64,000 nt of DNA from an uncultured Opitutales bacterium (GCA_944389175.1 CALXLK010000010.1:1-64000), one strand, 5' to 3'. Positions 1-9,851 are shown, counted from the stretch's first letter. Made by a program: numbers and translations. Notes: a model not told the origin generated them from the sequence alone.

Positions 1-2
1 TC

Positions 3-1097
3 CGCAACGACTATGTAAAAAGGCTTACCTGCGATTCTCCCCTCAGCGACGGCGACGTTTGGGTTATGCCCGTCTATAAAGAGCGCAATCCCAAAGTTGC
101 TTCGGCTGACTATACCGTGTCTGTTGTCTCTTCAAAAGACATACTTGTTGAAAATGTGCGCGTATCTTCGACTCGGCATGCCGGCTTTTCCGGGGCCACC
201 AACCACGGCAAGCTTACGCTAAGGAATTGCGTGTTGACATGGCGCGAGGGGTCGGGGGACATGATATCCTCATGGCGCGACGGATCGCACTTCAAGAACA
301 ACAAAGTTGGGCCCACGCTCGATGGGTGCCGCTTCGAGGGCATGCTCGACGACGCCATAAACATAAGCGCCGCGCCCGCCTTTGTGGTAAAGGAGTTTTC
401 GCCCACGAGCTTTCAGATGCGCCGTTTCGGGTTTTCGGAGGGCGACAGGATAGGGCTGCTATACGGCAATACCGGAGAGTGGAAAGAAGGGCTTAGGGCA
501 GCCAAGGGCTCGAAGGGGCTGCACCTGAATATCGACAAGCCCGTGAAGTTTACGGTGTGGAAGCCTATTCCCGAGTACGACATTGTAAGCGGCAACAGCA
601 ATGCCAACGCCTTGGCGACGCAGTTTTTCAACATGGAGTACATAAACGACGGCTTTGCCGTCAGGAACTGCCGCTTTGGGGTTCAGCGCCGCTGCTCGAT
701 GATTATACGCGCGCATAACGGAGTGATTGAAAACAATGTCATAGATGGCGGGTCGGGCATTTGCATAAGCAATGAAGTAGGCAGCTGGTTCGAGGGGCCG
801 CTGCCAAAAAACATAGTCGTAAGGAACAACTCAATAAAAGTCGATCGGGAATGCGTGCCGGTTTTTATTGGCGGAAGGTTTCTCGGAAATGTCGGAAATA
901 TCGCATTCGACTTTAACATAAGCTTTGATGCAAACTCAGTTTATGCCTATTCCGATGCCGCGAAATTTCTTGTGCATGTCAGCAGATGCAATGGCGTAAA
1001 AGGGCGGGGCAACAAATTTTTTAATGCTTCCGGCGGGCAGATCGGCGCCGAAAAGGCCGTGAGGGCGGCCAATTCCAGCGGGGTTTCAATCCAGTAG
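3..1097 (+). CDS. Right-handed parallel beta-helix protein, 5' partial (possible glycosidase/lyase)
   Basis: The reading frame is open from the left edge and its first in-window ATG is at 66, so the true start lies outside. The visible ~364 residues are rich in short beta-strand/turn units with buried Asn, Gly and Val (such as NVRVSSTRHAGF and NVIDGGSGICIS), which is the pattern of parallel beta-helix carbohydrate-active enzymes. The segment GCRFEGMLDDAINIS, with a paired Asp-Asp, resembles the DDAxN stretch of GH110-type alpha-galactosidases, but that assignment is an inference from memory. No catalytic assignment is safe without the N-terminus. It ends just before a bidirectional terminator shared with the convergent antiporter gene. 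Confidence 0.6.
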   Translation, partial: RNDYVKRLTCDSPLSDGDVWVMPVYKERNPKVASADYTVSVVSSKDILVENVRVSSTRHAGFSGATNHGKLTLRNCVLTWREGSGDMISSWRDGSHFKNNKVGPTLDGCRFEGMLDDAINISAAPAFVVKEFSPTSFQMRRFGFSEGDRIGLLYGNTGEWKEGLRAAKGSKGLHLNIDKPVKFTVWKPIPEYDIVSGNSNANALATQFFNMEYINDGFAVRNCRFGVQRRCSMIIRAHNGVIENNVIDGGSGICISNEVGSWFEGPLPKNIVVRNNSIKVDRECVPVFIGGRFLGNVGNIAFDFNISFDANSVYAYSDAAKFLVHVSRCNGVKGRGNKFFNASGGQIGAEKAVRAANSSGVSIQ

Positions 1098-1112
1098 CGC
1101 GATGCGCGCAAA

Positions 1113-1141
1113 AAAAATCGCGGAATAAAACCGCGATTTTT
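1113..1141. terminator. Bidirectional intrinsic terminator
   Basis: An 11-bp perfect stem (AAAAATCGCGG / CCGCGATTTTT) with a 7-nt loop has A and T runs on both sides. It lies between two convergent genes and can stop transcription both ways. Confidence 0.8.
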
Positions 1142-1159
1142 GCTCATTTTAATTGCCGG

Positions 1160-2584
1160 CTACACAATGAAAAGAGACTGGACGGCGAACGCGATTATTC
1201 CGGAAAAATATCCGGCGGCGGCAATCGGCATGAAGCGCTTGAGATACCATGTGAATGTTATCTTTTCCAAGCCCATGACGACCACACCCGCTGCCGAGCC
1301 AATGATTAGCAGGCTTCCTCCGACGCCCGCGCAGTACGACAGTAGCAGCCAGAAGGTGCCGTTTTGCACAAACTGTGATAGGTAGGCGGCGTCGTTGGAA
1401 GCCGCCAGCATTTCAGGCGTGGGCATTTGGTACATGCCCATGGCGCTTGCCACCAGCGGCACGTTGTCCACAACCGACGAAAGCATTCCGATGGCCGTGT
1501 TTATAATGTAAACGTCGTGCAGTTCCCTGTCGAGGAAAGAGGCGATTGCCCCCAGAATTCCCACAGCCTGCAATACCGATACGGCCATCAAAATGCCGAG
1601 GAAGAAAAGTATCGTGCCGAAGTCGATTCTCTGAAGAACGCGCGTTATCCTGTATTTCTTAGATTCCGGGGCGTATACTTTTACGTCGTACATTATTCCG
1701 ACGTAAACCCAGATAACGCCGAGGGCAAAGAGGGCTCCCATAAACGGGGGAAGGTGGGTAAGAGCCTTAAATACGGGAATGGAAAGAAGACCGCCGATGC
1801 CCAGGACAAGTATCGTGTTGCGTTCCATGTTTGTTATGTAGGGATTGGAGACTTCATTGTCATTGTCATCGGCGGGGATTACGTCGCCGCGGCCAAGCCA
1901 CACGGCCACTATGACGACAGGCACCAGCAGCGACACGAGCGAGGGCAGAAATAAGTGCTTAACAAGGTAGGCAGTCGTCACGTTTTCGTTGACCCACAGC
2001 ATTATGGTCGTTACGTCGCCTATGGGCGACCATGCTCCGCCGCTGTTGGCCGCTATTATGATTATGCCCGAATATATCCACATCTGGTTCTTGTCCGAGA
2101 CAATTTTTCTCATCATCATCGTCATGACTAATGCAGTCGTGAGATTGTCCAAAATGGAGGATAGGAAAAATGTGATTATTGCTACTATGACAAGAAGCTT
2201 TACCTTATTTCTGGTCTTTATTCGCGATGTTATGCAGTTGAATCCGCCGTGGACGTCTATAAGCTCGACAATCGTCATTGCTGCTATCAGGTATACGACA
2301 ATCTGCGCTGCGCTTCCGAGGGCGTTTGATATCTGGAAGGAGGAGACAAACTTTACGCACTGTTGCGACAGGCTTGAGTTCGCCACTTCGGGCGTCGTCT
2401 CAATAAAATGCTTAAATGCGTCGGGGGCGGCGTTGACGATTGTCTTGTCCGGACACAGGATGTAGAGCACCCAGAGCGTCATTCCCAATAGAACGGCCGT
2501 GGCGGCCTTGTCTATATGCGTTTTGTGTTCCAACGTAATCATCAAAAATCCGATTACGAAAATTACGGCTATAGCGGTTATCAT
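1160..2584 (-). CDS. nhaD: NhaD-type sodium/proton antiporter
   Basis: A 474-aa protein of alternating hydrophobic segments (about 12 predicted membrane spans), the usual length for the NhaD branch of the ion transporter superfamily. Family-typical stretches are DNLTTALVMTMMMRK in the first half and SSVVDNVPLVASAMGMY in the second, each with an Asp in a membrane segment, plus GSAAGVVVMGLEKITFTWYL near the C-terminus. The protein would exchange external protons for internal sodium in the inner membrane. It stands alone, convergent with the preceding gene and divergent from the next. No clear ribosome-binding site precedes the ATG. Confidence 0.9.
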   Translation of the reverse strand: MITAIAVIFVIGFLMITLEHKTHIDKAATAVLLGMTLWVLYILCPDKTIVNAAPDAFKHFIETTPEVANSSLSQQCVKFVSSFQISNALGSAAQIVVYLIAAMTIVELIDVHGGFNCITSRIKTRNKVKLLVIVAIITFFLSSILDNLTTALVMTMMMRKIVSDKNQMWIYSGIIIIAANSGGAWSPIGDVTTIMLWVNENVTTAYLVKHLFLPSLVSLLVPVVIVAVWLGRGDVIPADDNDNEVSNPYITNMERNTILVLGIGGLLSIPVFKALTHLPPFMGALFALGVIWVYVGIMYDVKVYAPESKKYRITRVLQRIDFGTILFFLGILMAVSVLQAVGILGAIASFLDRELHDVYIINTAIGMLSSVVDNVPLVASAMGMYQMPTPEMLAASNDAAYLSQFVQNGTFWLLLSYCAGVGGSLLIIGSAAGVVVMGLEKITFTWYLKRFMPIAAAGYFSGIIAFAVQSLFIV

Positions 2585-2799
2585 TTTTGTGTGTTGAATG
2601 GCTCATAAGGCTCGTTCAAGCCTTGCGAGCGCTGTTTAAGGGTCTTTTTGTGTAATTCTTCCATTGTTATTGCAATTTTGCGTCTTTTCAAGTTATTTGT
2701 TCGTTTTTTTTTCGCCTATCTTGCTATATTGTATGCTAGTACAAAAAATATCCGCGTCTTTTATTGACAAGGATACTTGACTGATAATAACTTTAGTCC

Positions 2800-3243
2800 A
2801 TGAGAAAGTCTCTTGAGCGTTTCGTTGCGGCGATTTTTCTGTTGGCGTATTTCCAGGTTGCGTCATTGGCAGCGGAAATATCTGTAAAAGACCTTCCAGA
2901 GTTGGCAAAGGCCTTTATCGCTTCGTCGTACCCAAACACGGAGGTCGTTTGGGCGAAAGAAGAGCCGGGGTGGTTCTTTTCCGACTACAGCGCGAAGCTG
3001 GCCGATTCGACATTGTTGGAATTCGATTCGGCCGGGAACTGCAAGCGAATGGAGAATGCGAGGTCGGGTATTCCCGCCAATGTGCTACCGCTGCCGCTTA
3101 AGGAGGCTGTCGAGACCCGTTTTATAGGGGTGAAAGTCAGACGCGTCGAATTTCTGCCTTCCGGCGATTTTATCGCAGACTTTCTTGACGGCAGAAAGTT
3201 CAGGTTTAATACCGACGGCGCCTGCATAGACTACACAAAATAG
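2800..3243 (+). CDS. Secreted PepSY-like (DUF2874-type) protein
   Basis: 147 aa with an N-terminal Sec signal (hydrophobic core about residues 8-24, cleavage probably after SLAAE or nearby). The remainder has two repeats of the kind seen in PepSY-like periplasmic proteins: an alpha-helix (LPELAKAFIASSYPN, later LPLPLKEAVETRF) followed by strands ending in a charged turn (LLEFDSAGNC, then FRFNTDGACI). Such proteins are common in Bacteroidota and Verrucomicrobiota and have no settled function. The start has no Shine-Dalgarno sequence; a TTGACA at 2764-2769 with an AT-rich -10 region lies close upstream. Confidence 0.7.
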   Translation: MRKSLERFVAAIFLLAYFQVASLAAEISVKDLPELAKAFIASSYPNTEVVWAKEEPGWFFSDYSAKLADSTLLEFDSAGNCKRMENARSGIPANVLPLPLKEAVETRFIGVKVRRVEFLPSGDFIADFLDGRKFRFNTDGACIDYTK

Positions 3244-3471
3244 ACGTTCGTTGCTTTTTATACATAGCCCGTGCGCGGCGGCGGAATGCCTTTCCAAGCG
3301 CCGAGGCCCGCGGCTTCGTAACAGATGGCGTTCGAATGTTTTTCAATAAAACCGACAACTATGTACCATCGTAATTAGTGAGCCAAATGCCCATTCCGAG
3401 TTTGTATGGCTGCTTCGACTCGCGGACAAAAAAGTCTTGTGTATTTTTTGGGGGGCAATATCGTCTGTACC

Positions 3472-6400
3472 ATGAGATTTTTCAAGTTTGCGCTCCACAT
3501 CTGTATTGCTGTTGCTTTTTTTGCCGAGACTTACGCCGCCGACGAGCTCTCTTGCTCCGGAGCCGGTTTCAAGGTTGGCGCCGTCGAGATAACTCCGGTG
3601 GCGTATTCTGAATCGAAGAAGCTTGACGTGTGGGGGAAGAATAAAGAAGGCGGCCTCACAGAGTATTCCTGCGACTCTTCAAAGCTTTCCTTAACCGTGT
3701 CGAAAATAAAGAAAAACAAATTCAGGGTTAGCTCGAGATGGGAAAACAAGGATCGGATGCGCTTCTTTTACAAAATGCACCTTCCCGATATGATATACCA
3801 GCCAAAGTGCGTTTTTGTAGACGGCAAGCCAGCCTCTTACGGCGACCATGGCCCGATAACTTCCCTCAAGGTCGAACTTGTCGACGGCGTCATAGTCTTT
3901 TCCGGCCCGATGTCGCTGAAATTATACAGAAAGTATAGCTGGCCGTCATTTCAGATGTTTGTCGAGGTGGAGCCTATTGAAATAGACGGAGGCTCGGATA
4001 TAAAAATTTCGTACAGGCCAAACGACTTCTTTTTCTCCGATATAGACAAAAACCTCCTAACTTGCGACGCCCCAAAATATTTTGCAGGAGGGTTGCGCAA
4101 TATCCAGTGGGTTGATTTCTCAATTCCCAGCGGCAAGGCGGCCATGCTTAATGCGGGGGAAAGTTTACAGCTAAAGACGCCGAAATATTCAAGGTATCTA
4201 TATCTGCTTGCCTCGGTCGACTCTTTTGCGGACGCCGACAGGGTCTTTGACGTGGAGATCAAGACGAAGTCATCCTACAGGAAACATAAGCTGACGGCAA
4301 ATGATATCGGATTGGCCGACTCGGCGGGTAAGCCGGGCGCGGCGGCACTGGCCTGGAGTTCAAATGCCGACGGCAAGCCCGTTAGCGTTTACATTGTGGA
4401 AGTGCCCGTCCAAAAAGGTGCGATAGAGCGCGTCGCTATAAAGGCTAATTCCCAGATGAAAATCTATGCGGCCACGTTCTCAAGAAACTCGCTTAAGAGC
4501 AAGTTTGCCGACCAAAGCGTTGAAACGCCGTCGCAGACATACAAGCCGGTGGAATTTAAGCGCCCGTTTAAGGCGGGCAGCGCGCTTGACATGTCGTGGG
4601 TGCTCGATGCCCCGGCGGGCAAATACGGAAGGGTAGTTTCAAGAGGGGGAGATTTGTATTTTAGCTCTAAGCCCGCAAAAAGAGTCCGTTTTTACGGCGC
4701 CAATATCTGCATGGGGGTGTGCGTCGCCTCAAAGCCCTCCGCCGACGTCTTGGCCGTGGATTTTGCGCGGCGCGGGTACAACATTGTGCGCTTCCACCAT
4801 TTCGACAGGTTTATCCTAAACGACGGCGGCCGCAAGCCGGGCGTCAACGCCGCGGCGCTTGATAGAATGTTTTACGTTTTTGCCAAGCTGAAGGAGCGCG
4901 GCGTGTATTCGACGTTAGACCTCTTTACCATGCGCAAGCTTCCCTCCGGATCCGTCCCCGGTTTTTCCGACGACGAATTGCAGCAGGATGCAAAGGGCAT
5001 TCTAATGTTTACAAAAGAGGGCAGGGAAATGCTCTGCGAATTTGCAAAGACGCTCTTATGCACTAAGAACCCATATACGGGAATGGCGCTAAAGGACGAT
5101 CCGAGCCTAATATCGGTGTCCATAGTCAATGAAAACACCATCCCGTCGGTCTATCGCGGCTCGGTATGGCGCCTGCTTCATAACAGATACAAAAAATACC
5201 TGGAGCAAAACAAACTCTCCGACACGAAGTTGCGCGAGGCCGAGTTCCTAAAAGGCCAGTACATGCAATACTATAAGTACATGTATTCTTACTTGCGCAA
5301 ACTCGGCCTCAAGGCCCTTATTACCGACCAGAATTTTATGCGTTCGGCCTATCAGAGCACGATTGCCTCCAACTACGATATTGTGGATACCCATTCGTAT
5401 TTCGACCATCCCGGCTTCCCGATAAGGCAGTGGCGCTATCCGCAGTACTTCTCGTACAAAAACGCGCTTTCAAGCTACGGCGGCTCGTTTATGCCGTGCG
5501 CCTATAACATGATTTACGGCAAGCCCTTTAGCGTGACCGAGTGGGATTACCTGCAAAACGGCCAGTCGGGACCGGAGGGCGCCTTCATAGTCTCAGCCAA
5601 TGCCGCGTTTCAGGGCATGGACATGATATGCCGCTTTACGTATTCTCACGACGAGGGTGCAATAACGCAGAATTGGGGCGTCGGCGTTTTCGACATCGCG
5701 GGAGACCCGTTGAGGGCAATATCCGACGTGGCGGGAGCGACTTTGTTTCTGCGCGGCGATGTCGCGCAGTCGAGGCAGCTGGTGCCGTTTTTAATCCCTC
5801 AAAATCCGTTTTCCGACGATTCGCCCAAGGCAAGGCAGATACTCAGTGAATCTCCGTTGTACAGCTGCGGCGGCAATTATGCGGATTTGTCGGGAGTCGT
5901 CGGAATGTCGACGATAGTCTACAGGGACAAAAATTCCATAGAACTGCCGCCGAACGCCGTTGCGGCCGTTGTCATGGACGACTCCCTCAAGCTCGACGTC
6001 CCGACGTTCATGTCTACGGATAAGGATCTCCTTCCAAAGATATCCGCGCTTAAAGCCCTAAACGGCGGCATGCGCGACGAATCGAAAAAGCTTATGCGCT
6101 CAAGCACTTCCGAAATTCTTTTCGACGCTAAGAATTTATCGTACAAAGTAATAACCCCCAAAAGCGAAGTTTTTGCCGCCCAAGCCGCGGCGAAACTCGG
6201 CGGAAAGTTTGCGCAGGTTGAAATGGGCGGCGAGAAGTCTGTTGTGATGCTGACGAGCCTCGACAACCTTCCTTTGGAAAAATCGAAGCGAATATTGGTG
6301 CTGTACCTAACGCGCATTACAAACACGAATATGCGCAGGCAGGGGAAAACCCTGGTCATAGACGGAGGACAATTGCCGCTGCTTATGCGCGTGGATTCCT

Positions 6401-6573
6401 GTAAACTGGCGTTGGATGCAGATTTGTCTTCGTACAAACTTTACGCGCTTGACACCGACGGGACGCGCATGTGCGAGGTTCCACTGGAAGTAAAAGGCGG
6501 CCGCACTCTTGCGGAGCTTAACAACTATCCGCAGGGGCGCGGCACGTTCGCATTCGAGCTGGTAAAGGAATGA
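3472..6573 (+). CDS. Large secreted TIM-barrel glycoside hydrolase (clan A-like)
   Basis: The frame is open from an ATG at 3406, but ATG 3472 begins a proper Sec signal peptide (MRFFKFALHICIAVAFFAETYA), so it is preferred (1033 aa). Residues ~30-380 are beta-rich. A (beta/alpha)8-type region starts around VRFYGANICMG and contains RRGYNIVRFHHFD, a candidate acid/base in VNENTIPS (Glu ~554) and a candidate nucleophile in SVTEWDYL (Glu ~690), the spacing expected for retaining clan GH-A enzymes. A C-terminal beta domain follows. The substrate cannot be read from the sequence; the family (GH5-, GH42- or GH-A unclassified) is an inference. It stands alone after a 228-nt gap and is followed by a hairpin. 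Confidence 0.7.
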   Translation: MRFFKFALHICIAVAFFAETYAADELSCSGAGFKVGAVEITPVAYSESKKLDVWGKNKEGGLTEYSCDSSKLSLTVSKIKKNKFRVSSRWENKDRMRFFYKMHLPDMIYQPKCVFVDGKPASYGDHGPITSLKVELVDGVIVFSGPMSLKLYRKYSWPSFQMFVEVEPIEIDGGSDIKISYRPNDFFFSDIDKNLLTCDAPKYFAGGLRNIQWVDFSIPSGKAAMLNAGESLQLKTPKYSRYLYLLASVDSFADADRVFDVEIKTKSSYRKHKLTANDIGLADSAGKPGAAALAWSSNADGKPVSVYIVEVPVQKGAIERVAIKANSQMKIYAATFSRNSLKSKFADQSVETPSQTYKPVEFKRPFKAGSALDMSWVLDAPAGKYGRVVSRGGDLYFSSKPAKRVRFYGANICMGVCVASKPSADVLAVDFARRGYNIVRFHHFDRFILNDGGRKPGVNAAALDRMFYVFAKLKERGVYSTLDLFTMRKLPSGSVPGFSDDELQQDAKGILMFTKEGREMLCEFAKTLLCTKNPYTGMALKDDPSLISVSIVNENTIPSVYRGSVWRLLHNRYKKYLEQNKLSDTKLREAEFLKGQYMQYYKYMYSYLRKLGLKALITDQNFMRSAYQSTIASNYDIVDTHSYFDHPGFPIRQWRYPQYFSYKNALSSYGGSFMPCAYNMIYGKPFSVTEWDYLQNGQSGPEGAFIVSANAAFQGMDMICRFTYSHDEGAITQNWGVGVFDIAGDPLRAISDVAGATLFLRGDVAQSRQLVPFLIPQNPFSDDSPKARQILSESPLYSCGGNYADLSGVVGMSTIVYRDKNSIELPPNAVAAVVMDDSLKLDVPTFMSTDKDLLPKISALKALNGGMRDESKKLMRSSTSEILFDAKNLSYKVITPKSEVFAAQAAAKLGGKFAQVEMGGEKSVVMLTSLDNLPLEKSKRILVLYLTRITNTNMRRQGKTLVIDGGQLPLLMRVDSCKLALDADLSSYKLYALDTDGTRMCEVPLEVKGGRTLAELNNYPQGRGTFAFELVKE

Positions 6574-6575
6574 TT

Positions 6576-6603
6576 TTGGAGTTTTTGATTGGCAAAACTC
6601 CAA
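6576..6603 (+). terminator. Hairpin after the glycosidase gene
   Basis: A perfect 10-bp stem (TTGGAGTTTT / AAAACTCCAA) starts within 3 nt of the stop codon. The trailing U-tract is poor, so it may be a weak terminator or mRNA 3' end stabiliser. Confidence 0.45.
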
Positions 6604-6634
6604 TTTCTGTTAAAAACTCCGCTATTTGATTTTT

Positions 6635-7756
6635 ATGCGAATTTTAATCGACAAGTACATATTGTTTGAGTGGATAAAAATATTCCTGATAGCCATTGGT
6701 GTGATGCTTGGAATACTGCTTATGAACGATATGTATTCCACGCTCGGCAAATTGTTCGAATCGGGGGTGGGCACGCACAGGATACTTCTTTACTATGCGC
6801 TTCTATCGCCGACTCTGCTGCCGATATTTCTGCCGATAAGTCTTCTGCTTAGCTTCATGTTTGTGTTGGGATCGCTGCACCGCACAAACGAGATAACGGC
6901 CATGAGGGCCGCCGGCATGAACGATTTGCGCATAACCCGCTCGCTGTGGCTGGCTTCTTTTGTGCTGGCGGGGCTGTTCCTGTGGCTGAACGCCTCCATA
7001 ATTCCCTATTGCAAGGAAAATTCGCGCAAGATTTACGACAACGCGATGATTGAGCGCGAATTAAAATCAAGCAGCAACGTCGAGAGGGTCGGGCTGGTAA
7101 AGCCGCTGTGCTTCAACAACCGCCGCGACGGCAGGCTTTGGTTTATGAACTCGTTCTCAAAGACGACAAACCGCGGCACGGGCGTAAGAATTTCCATTCT
7201 CGACGGCAATGCGCGGGAAGTGGGCAGGGTCATGGCGCGCGAGGGCGTCTACGACGACGTCGATAAATGCTGGTTTTTCCTCGACGGCCAATACATGAAA
7301 TTCGACCCGCAGACGGGCCGCCTTGCAAAGCCCGAAATATTCGGAAAACGCTACTTTAAAGACTATAAAGAGCGCCCGCAGATAATGATTCTTTCAATGA
7401 GCCGCCCGCAGGATCTTTCACTTTCTGAAAACAAAGTCCTCCTTGATGCTTTCGGCAACGATGAAGATTACAACCAGGCTCTTCCATATATGGTGCGCCA
7501 GTATTCCATCTGGGTGAGCCCGCTCATATGCGTGATTGTACTTGCCATAGCAATTCCCTTTTCAATGACTGGCGTGCGGACTAATCCGATGGTGGGCGTA
7601 TCGAAGACTATTGGCATGTTTTTTGCCTACTTCGTGCTTGAAAACGTCATGTCGGGCCTCGGGGCAAAGGGCGCAATTTCTCCGATGGCCGCCGCGCTGA
7701 CGCCTCCGGCGCTGATTTTTGTTTGGACGGCATTTTTATACAGAAAGGCATTTTAA
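6635..7756 (+). CDS. LptF/LptG-family lipopolysaccharide export permease
   Basis: 373 aa from ATG 6635 (an in-frame TTG at 6626 is less likely). The architecture is typical of YjgP/YjgQ permeases: two or three N-terminal membrane helices (YILFEWIKIFLIAIGVMLGILLM; LLYYALLSPTLLPIFLPISLLLSFMFV), a periplasmic jellyroll (about residues 130-290) and three C-terminal helices (SIWVSPLICVIVLAIAIPFSM onward). These proteins form the inner-membrane LptB2FG extractor that moves LPS toward the outer membrane. Only one permease is present here, so its LptF or LptG partner and LptB must be elsewhere. purD starts 3 nt after the stop codon, so the two are probably cotranscribed. Confidence 0.85.
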   Translation: MRILIDKYILFEWIKIFLIAIGVMLGILLMNDMYSTLGKLFESGVGTHRILLYYALLSPTLLPIFLPISLLLSFMFVLGSLHRTNEITAMRAAGMNDLRITRSLWLASFVLAGLFLWLNASIIPYCKENSRKIYDNAMIERELKSSSNVERVGLVKPLCFNNRRDGRLWFMNSFSKTTNRGTGVRISILDGNAREVGRVMAREGVYDDVDKCWFFLDGQYMKFDPQTGRLAKPEIFGKRYFKDYKERPQIMILSMSRPQDLSLSENKVLLDAFGNDEDYNQALPYMVRQYSIWVSPLICVIVLAIAIPFSMTGVRTNPMVGVSKTIGMFFAYFVLENVMSGLGAKGAISPMAAALTPPALIFVWTAFLYRKAF

Positions 7757-7759
7757 ACT

Positions 7760-9055
7760 ATGAAGAAACTAAGGGTTTTGGTCGTGGGAAGCGGCGGGCG
7801 AGAGCACGCGCTTGTGAAGGCAATTTTAAAGTCTCGGCTTTTGGAAGAGCTCGTGTGCGCGCCGGGAAACGGCGGCATAGCCAAGGAATGCAAGGTTGTG
7901 CCAATCAAGGCCGAAGACATATCCGCAATTGCAGATTACGCAAAAAAGGGGAATTTCGACCTTGTCATAAGCGGCCCCGAGGTTCCGCTTTCAATGGGGT
8001 TGGCCGATATTTTGAGGGCCGAAGGCATAGCCGTGTACGGCCCCAACAAGGACGGCGCCATGCTCGAGGCGAGCAAGGCCTTTTCGAAAAACTTCATGAA
8101 AAAATACGGCGTGCCGACCGCGCAGGGGCGCAACTTTACCGACTTTGAAGAGGCGCGCAAATACATAGAAGAGTCGCCGTTTGAGGTAGTCATAAAGGCA
8201 AGCGGCCTTGCCGCGGGCAAGGGCGTGATTATTCCCAAAGACAGGGCCGAGGCAGTCGAGGCCGCGCGCGAAATGCTTTGCGGCGGATCGTTTGGGGAGA
8301 GCGGCCGCGAGATAGTCGTAGAGGAAAAGATGGACGGCGAAGAGGCAAGCATAATGCTTATGGTATGCGGCAAAGACTACGTAATGTTGCCGCCCAGCCA
8401 AGACCACAAGCGCGTCGGAGACGGCGACACTGGCCCCAATACCGGCGGAATGGGCGCTTACGCTCCGGCGGCCGTGGCTACGGAAGCCGTCTTGGAGGAT
8501 GTCAGAAACAACATCATAAAGCCCACGCTCGAGGGGCTCGCCGCCGAGGGTATAGACTACCGCGGCACGCTTTACGTGGGAATTATGATAACAAAAGACG
8601 GCGCCAAAGTCGTTGAATTTAACGTGCGTTTTGGCGATCCCGAATGCCAGGTGTTGATGCCGCTGGTAGAAAGCGACGTGCTCGAAGTTTTAAACGATGT
8701 GGCGCTCGGAAAGCTCGATTCCACCAAGGTGAAAATTTCAAAGAAGTATGCGGCTATTGTGGTGGTGTGCGCCGGCGGCTATCCCGGCTCGTATAAAAAA
8801 GGTGACGAAATATCCCTGCCCGACGATTCGCAAATCGCCCCGGGATCGTGGATTATCCACGCAGGCACCGTCTTAAAAGAAGGGAAAATTCTGACCTCGG
8901 GCGGGCGCGTCTTGGGCGTAGTTGGCACGTCGGATACCTTGGAGGGCGCCCTCGAAAACGCCTACGGGCTTTGCAAGAAAACATCCTTTGACGGGGCTTT
9001 CTACCGAAAGGACATCGCCCACAGGGAACTTGAGCGCATAGCAAGGTCTAAATAA
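7760..9055 (+). CDS. purD: Phosphoribosylamine-glycine ligase
   Basis: 431 aa, full length for PurD, the ATP-grasp enzyme that joins glycine to phosphoribosylamine in purine synthesis. Recognisable family blocks are VLVVGSGGREHALV at the N-terminus, the substrate loop APGNGGIA, KASGLAAGKGV in the ATP-grasp fold, LPPSQDHKRVGDGDTGPNTGGMGAY, and the Mg-binding EFNVRFGDPECQ. It follows the Lpt permease by 3 nt. No other pur-pathway gene adjoins it; a purA-like gene lies 12 kb away. Confidence 0.97.
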   Translation: MKKLRVLVVGSGGREHALVKAILKSRLLEELVCAPGNGGIAKECKVVPIKAEDISAIADYAKKGNFDLVISGPEVPLSMGLADILRAEGIAVYGPNKDGAMLEASKAFSKNFMKKYGVPTAQGRNFTDFEEARKYIEESPFEVVIKASGLAAGKGVIIPKDRAEAVEAAREMLCGGSFGESGREIVVEEKMDGEEASIMLMVCGKDYVMLPPSQDHKRVGDGDTGPNTGGMGAYAPAAVATEAVLEDVRNNIIKPTLEGLAAEGIDYRGTLYVGIMITKDGAKVVEFNVRFGDPECQVLMPLVESDVLEVLNDVALGKLDSTKVKISKKYAAIVVVCAGGYPGSYKKGDEISLPDDSQIAPGSWIIHAGTVLKEGKILTSGGRVLGVVGTSDTLEGALENAYGLCKKTSFDGAFYRKDIAHRELERIARSK

Positions 9056-9097
9056 GGGCGCGGAGAGGCGAGGCGTTTTTTACGGGGCTTGGCCGCG

Positions 9098-9223
9098 GCG
9101 CCAAGGCGGCGTTTTGCGGACTTGCCCGGGCGCTATAGCGCGCTTTGTAGCCTCAACGTGCGCGCGGCGATGGCGGATTTTTTTATTTGCTTGCGTTCCT
9201 ACGGGGCGCCAAGGCGGCGTTTT
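9098..9223 (+). repeat. 18-nt direct repeat pair
   Basis: GCGCCAAGGCGGCGTTTT occurs at 9098-9115 and 9206-9223, each shortly after TACGGGG. Probably a decayed local duplication; nothing indicates a function. Confidence 0.7.
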
Positions 9224-9521
9224 TTCTCTTTTGTTCAAGTGAAATTTCCCCCTTTACGATAGTAATTATGTCTACCTTGCGCGTCTATGGCGCCCATTGC
9301 GCGCTTTCGAGGCAAAAAAGAAACGCAAGAGAAACGCGGCTGTATTCATGGGCACATGGGGAGGGATTCCGATATCTTTTCCCGATGCCATGGGAGAGCG
9401 CGTGAAAAATAGGCCGTTTGCATTGAGCTTTTACGGGGGATCTGCTTTATTTATTTTTTGTTTTTTTAGGATAAGTCCGTCAAAATCGGACAATATATTC
9501 TCTTAAGCGGCTATACTTAGC

Positions 9522-9598
9522 CAAGACAAACTCATAGCAGCGGCCTATAAAGGGAAAAGCAGGACTGCGCACTTTGGAGTTGCAAGACAAACTCATAG
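9522..9598 (+). repeat. 16-nt direct repeat pair, 61-nt period
   Basis: CAAGACAAACTCATAG occurs at 9522-9537 and 9583-9598. The 61-nt period is compatible with a residual repeat-spacer unit, but the flanks do not extend the match and no cas gene is present. Confidence 0.7.
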
Positions 9599-9791
9599 AT
9601 GCAGTCTCGTATGAAGATACCGAGTATCCGGGGGCTTATTGCGGAGGAATAAAAAGTGTTTTTTTGCCGACGGCGATTCCGCCAGAGTTTATTTAACTGT
9701 CCCTAAATGCATGAATTGCTTTATCCACGCCTAATTTGTACTTAAAAAGGGAAAATTTTATATTTTCGCGTCTCAAACCGGCGTTTAGTAT

Positions 9792-9820
9792 TTGACTTTA
9801 AGCGCGGATTTAAAGATACT
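9792..9820 (+). promoter_or_regulatory. Sigma70-like promoter of pta
   Basis: TTGACT at 9792-9797 and GATACT at 9815-9820, separated by 17 nt, lie 31 nt before the pta start. A clear AGGAGG ribosome-binding site follows at about 9840-9845. Confidence 0.55.
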
Positions 9821-9851
9821 GGAGAGGCAATTGTAATAGGAGGTTTCGTAT

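Larger units (their letters stand above)
9056..9851. other. 796-nt intergenic region with short repeats
   Basis: No convincing coding frame on either strand. It holds two copies of an 18-nt GC-rich repeat, two copies of a 16-nt repeat spaced 61 nt apart, and a sigma70-like promoter for pta at its right end (listed separately). The sequence changes from GC-rich beside purD to AT-rich before pta. Confidence 0.6.

Noticed and set aside
9522..9598. CRISPR array
   Set aside because: Only two 16-nt copies with non-matching flanks and no cas genes anywhere in the window.
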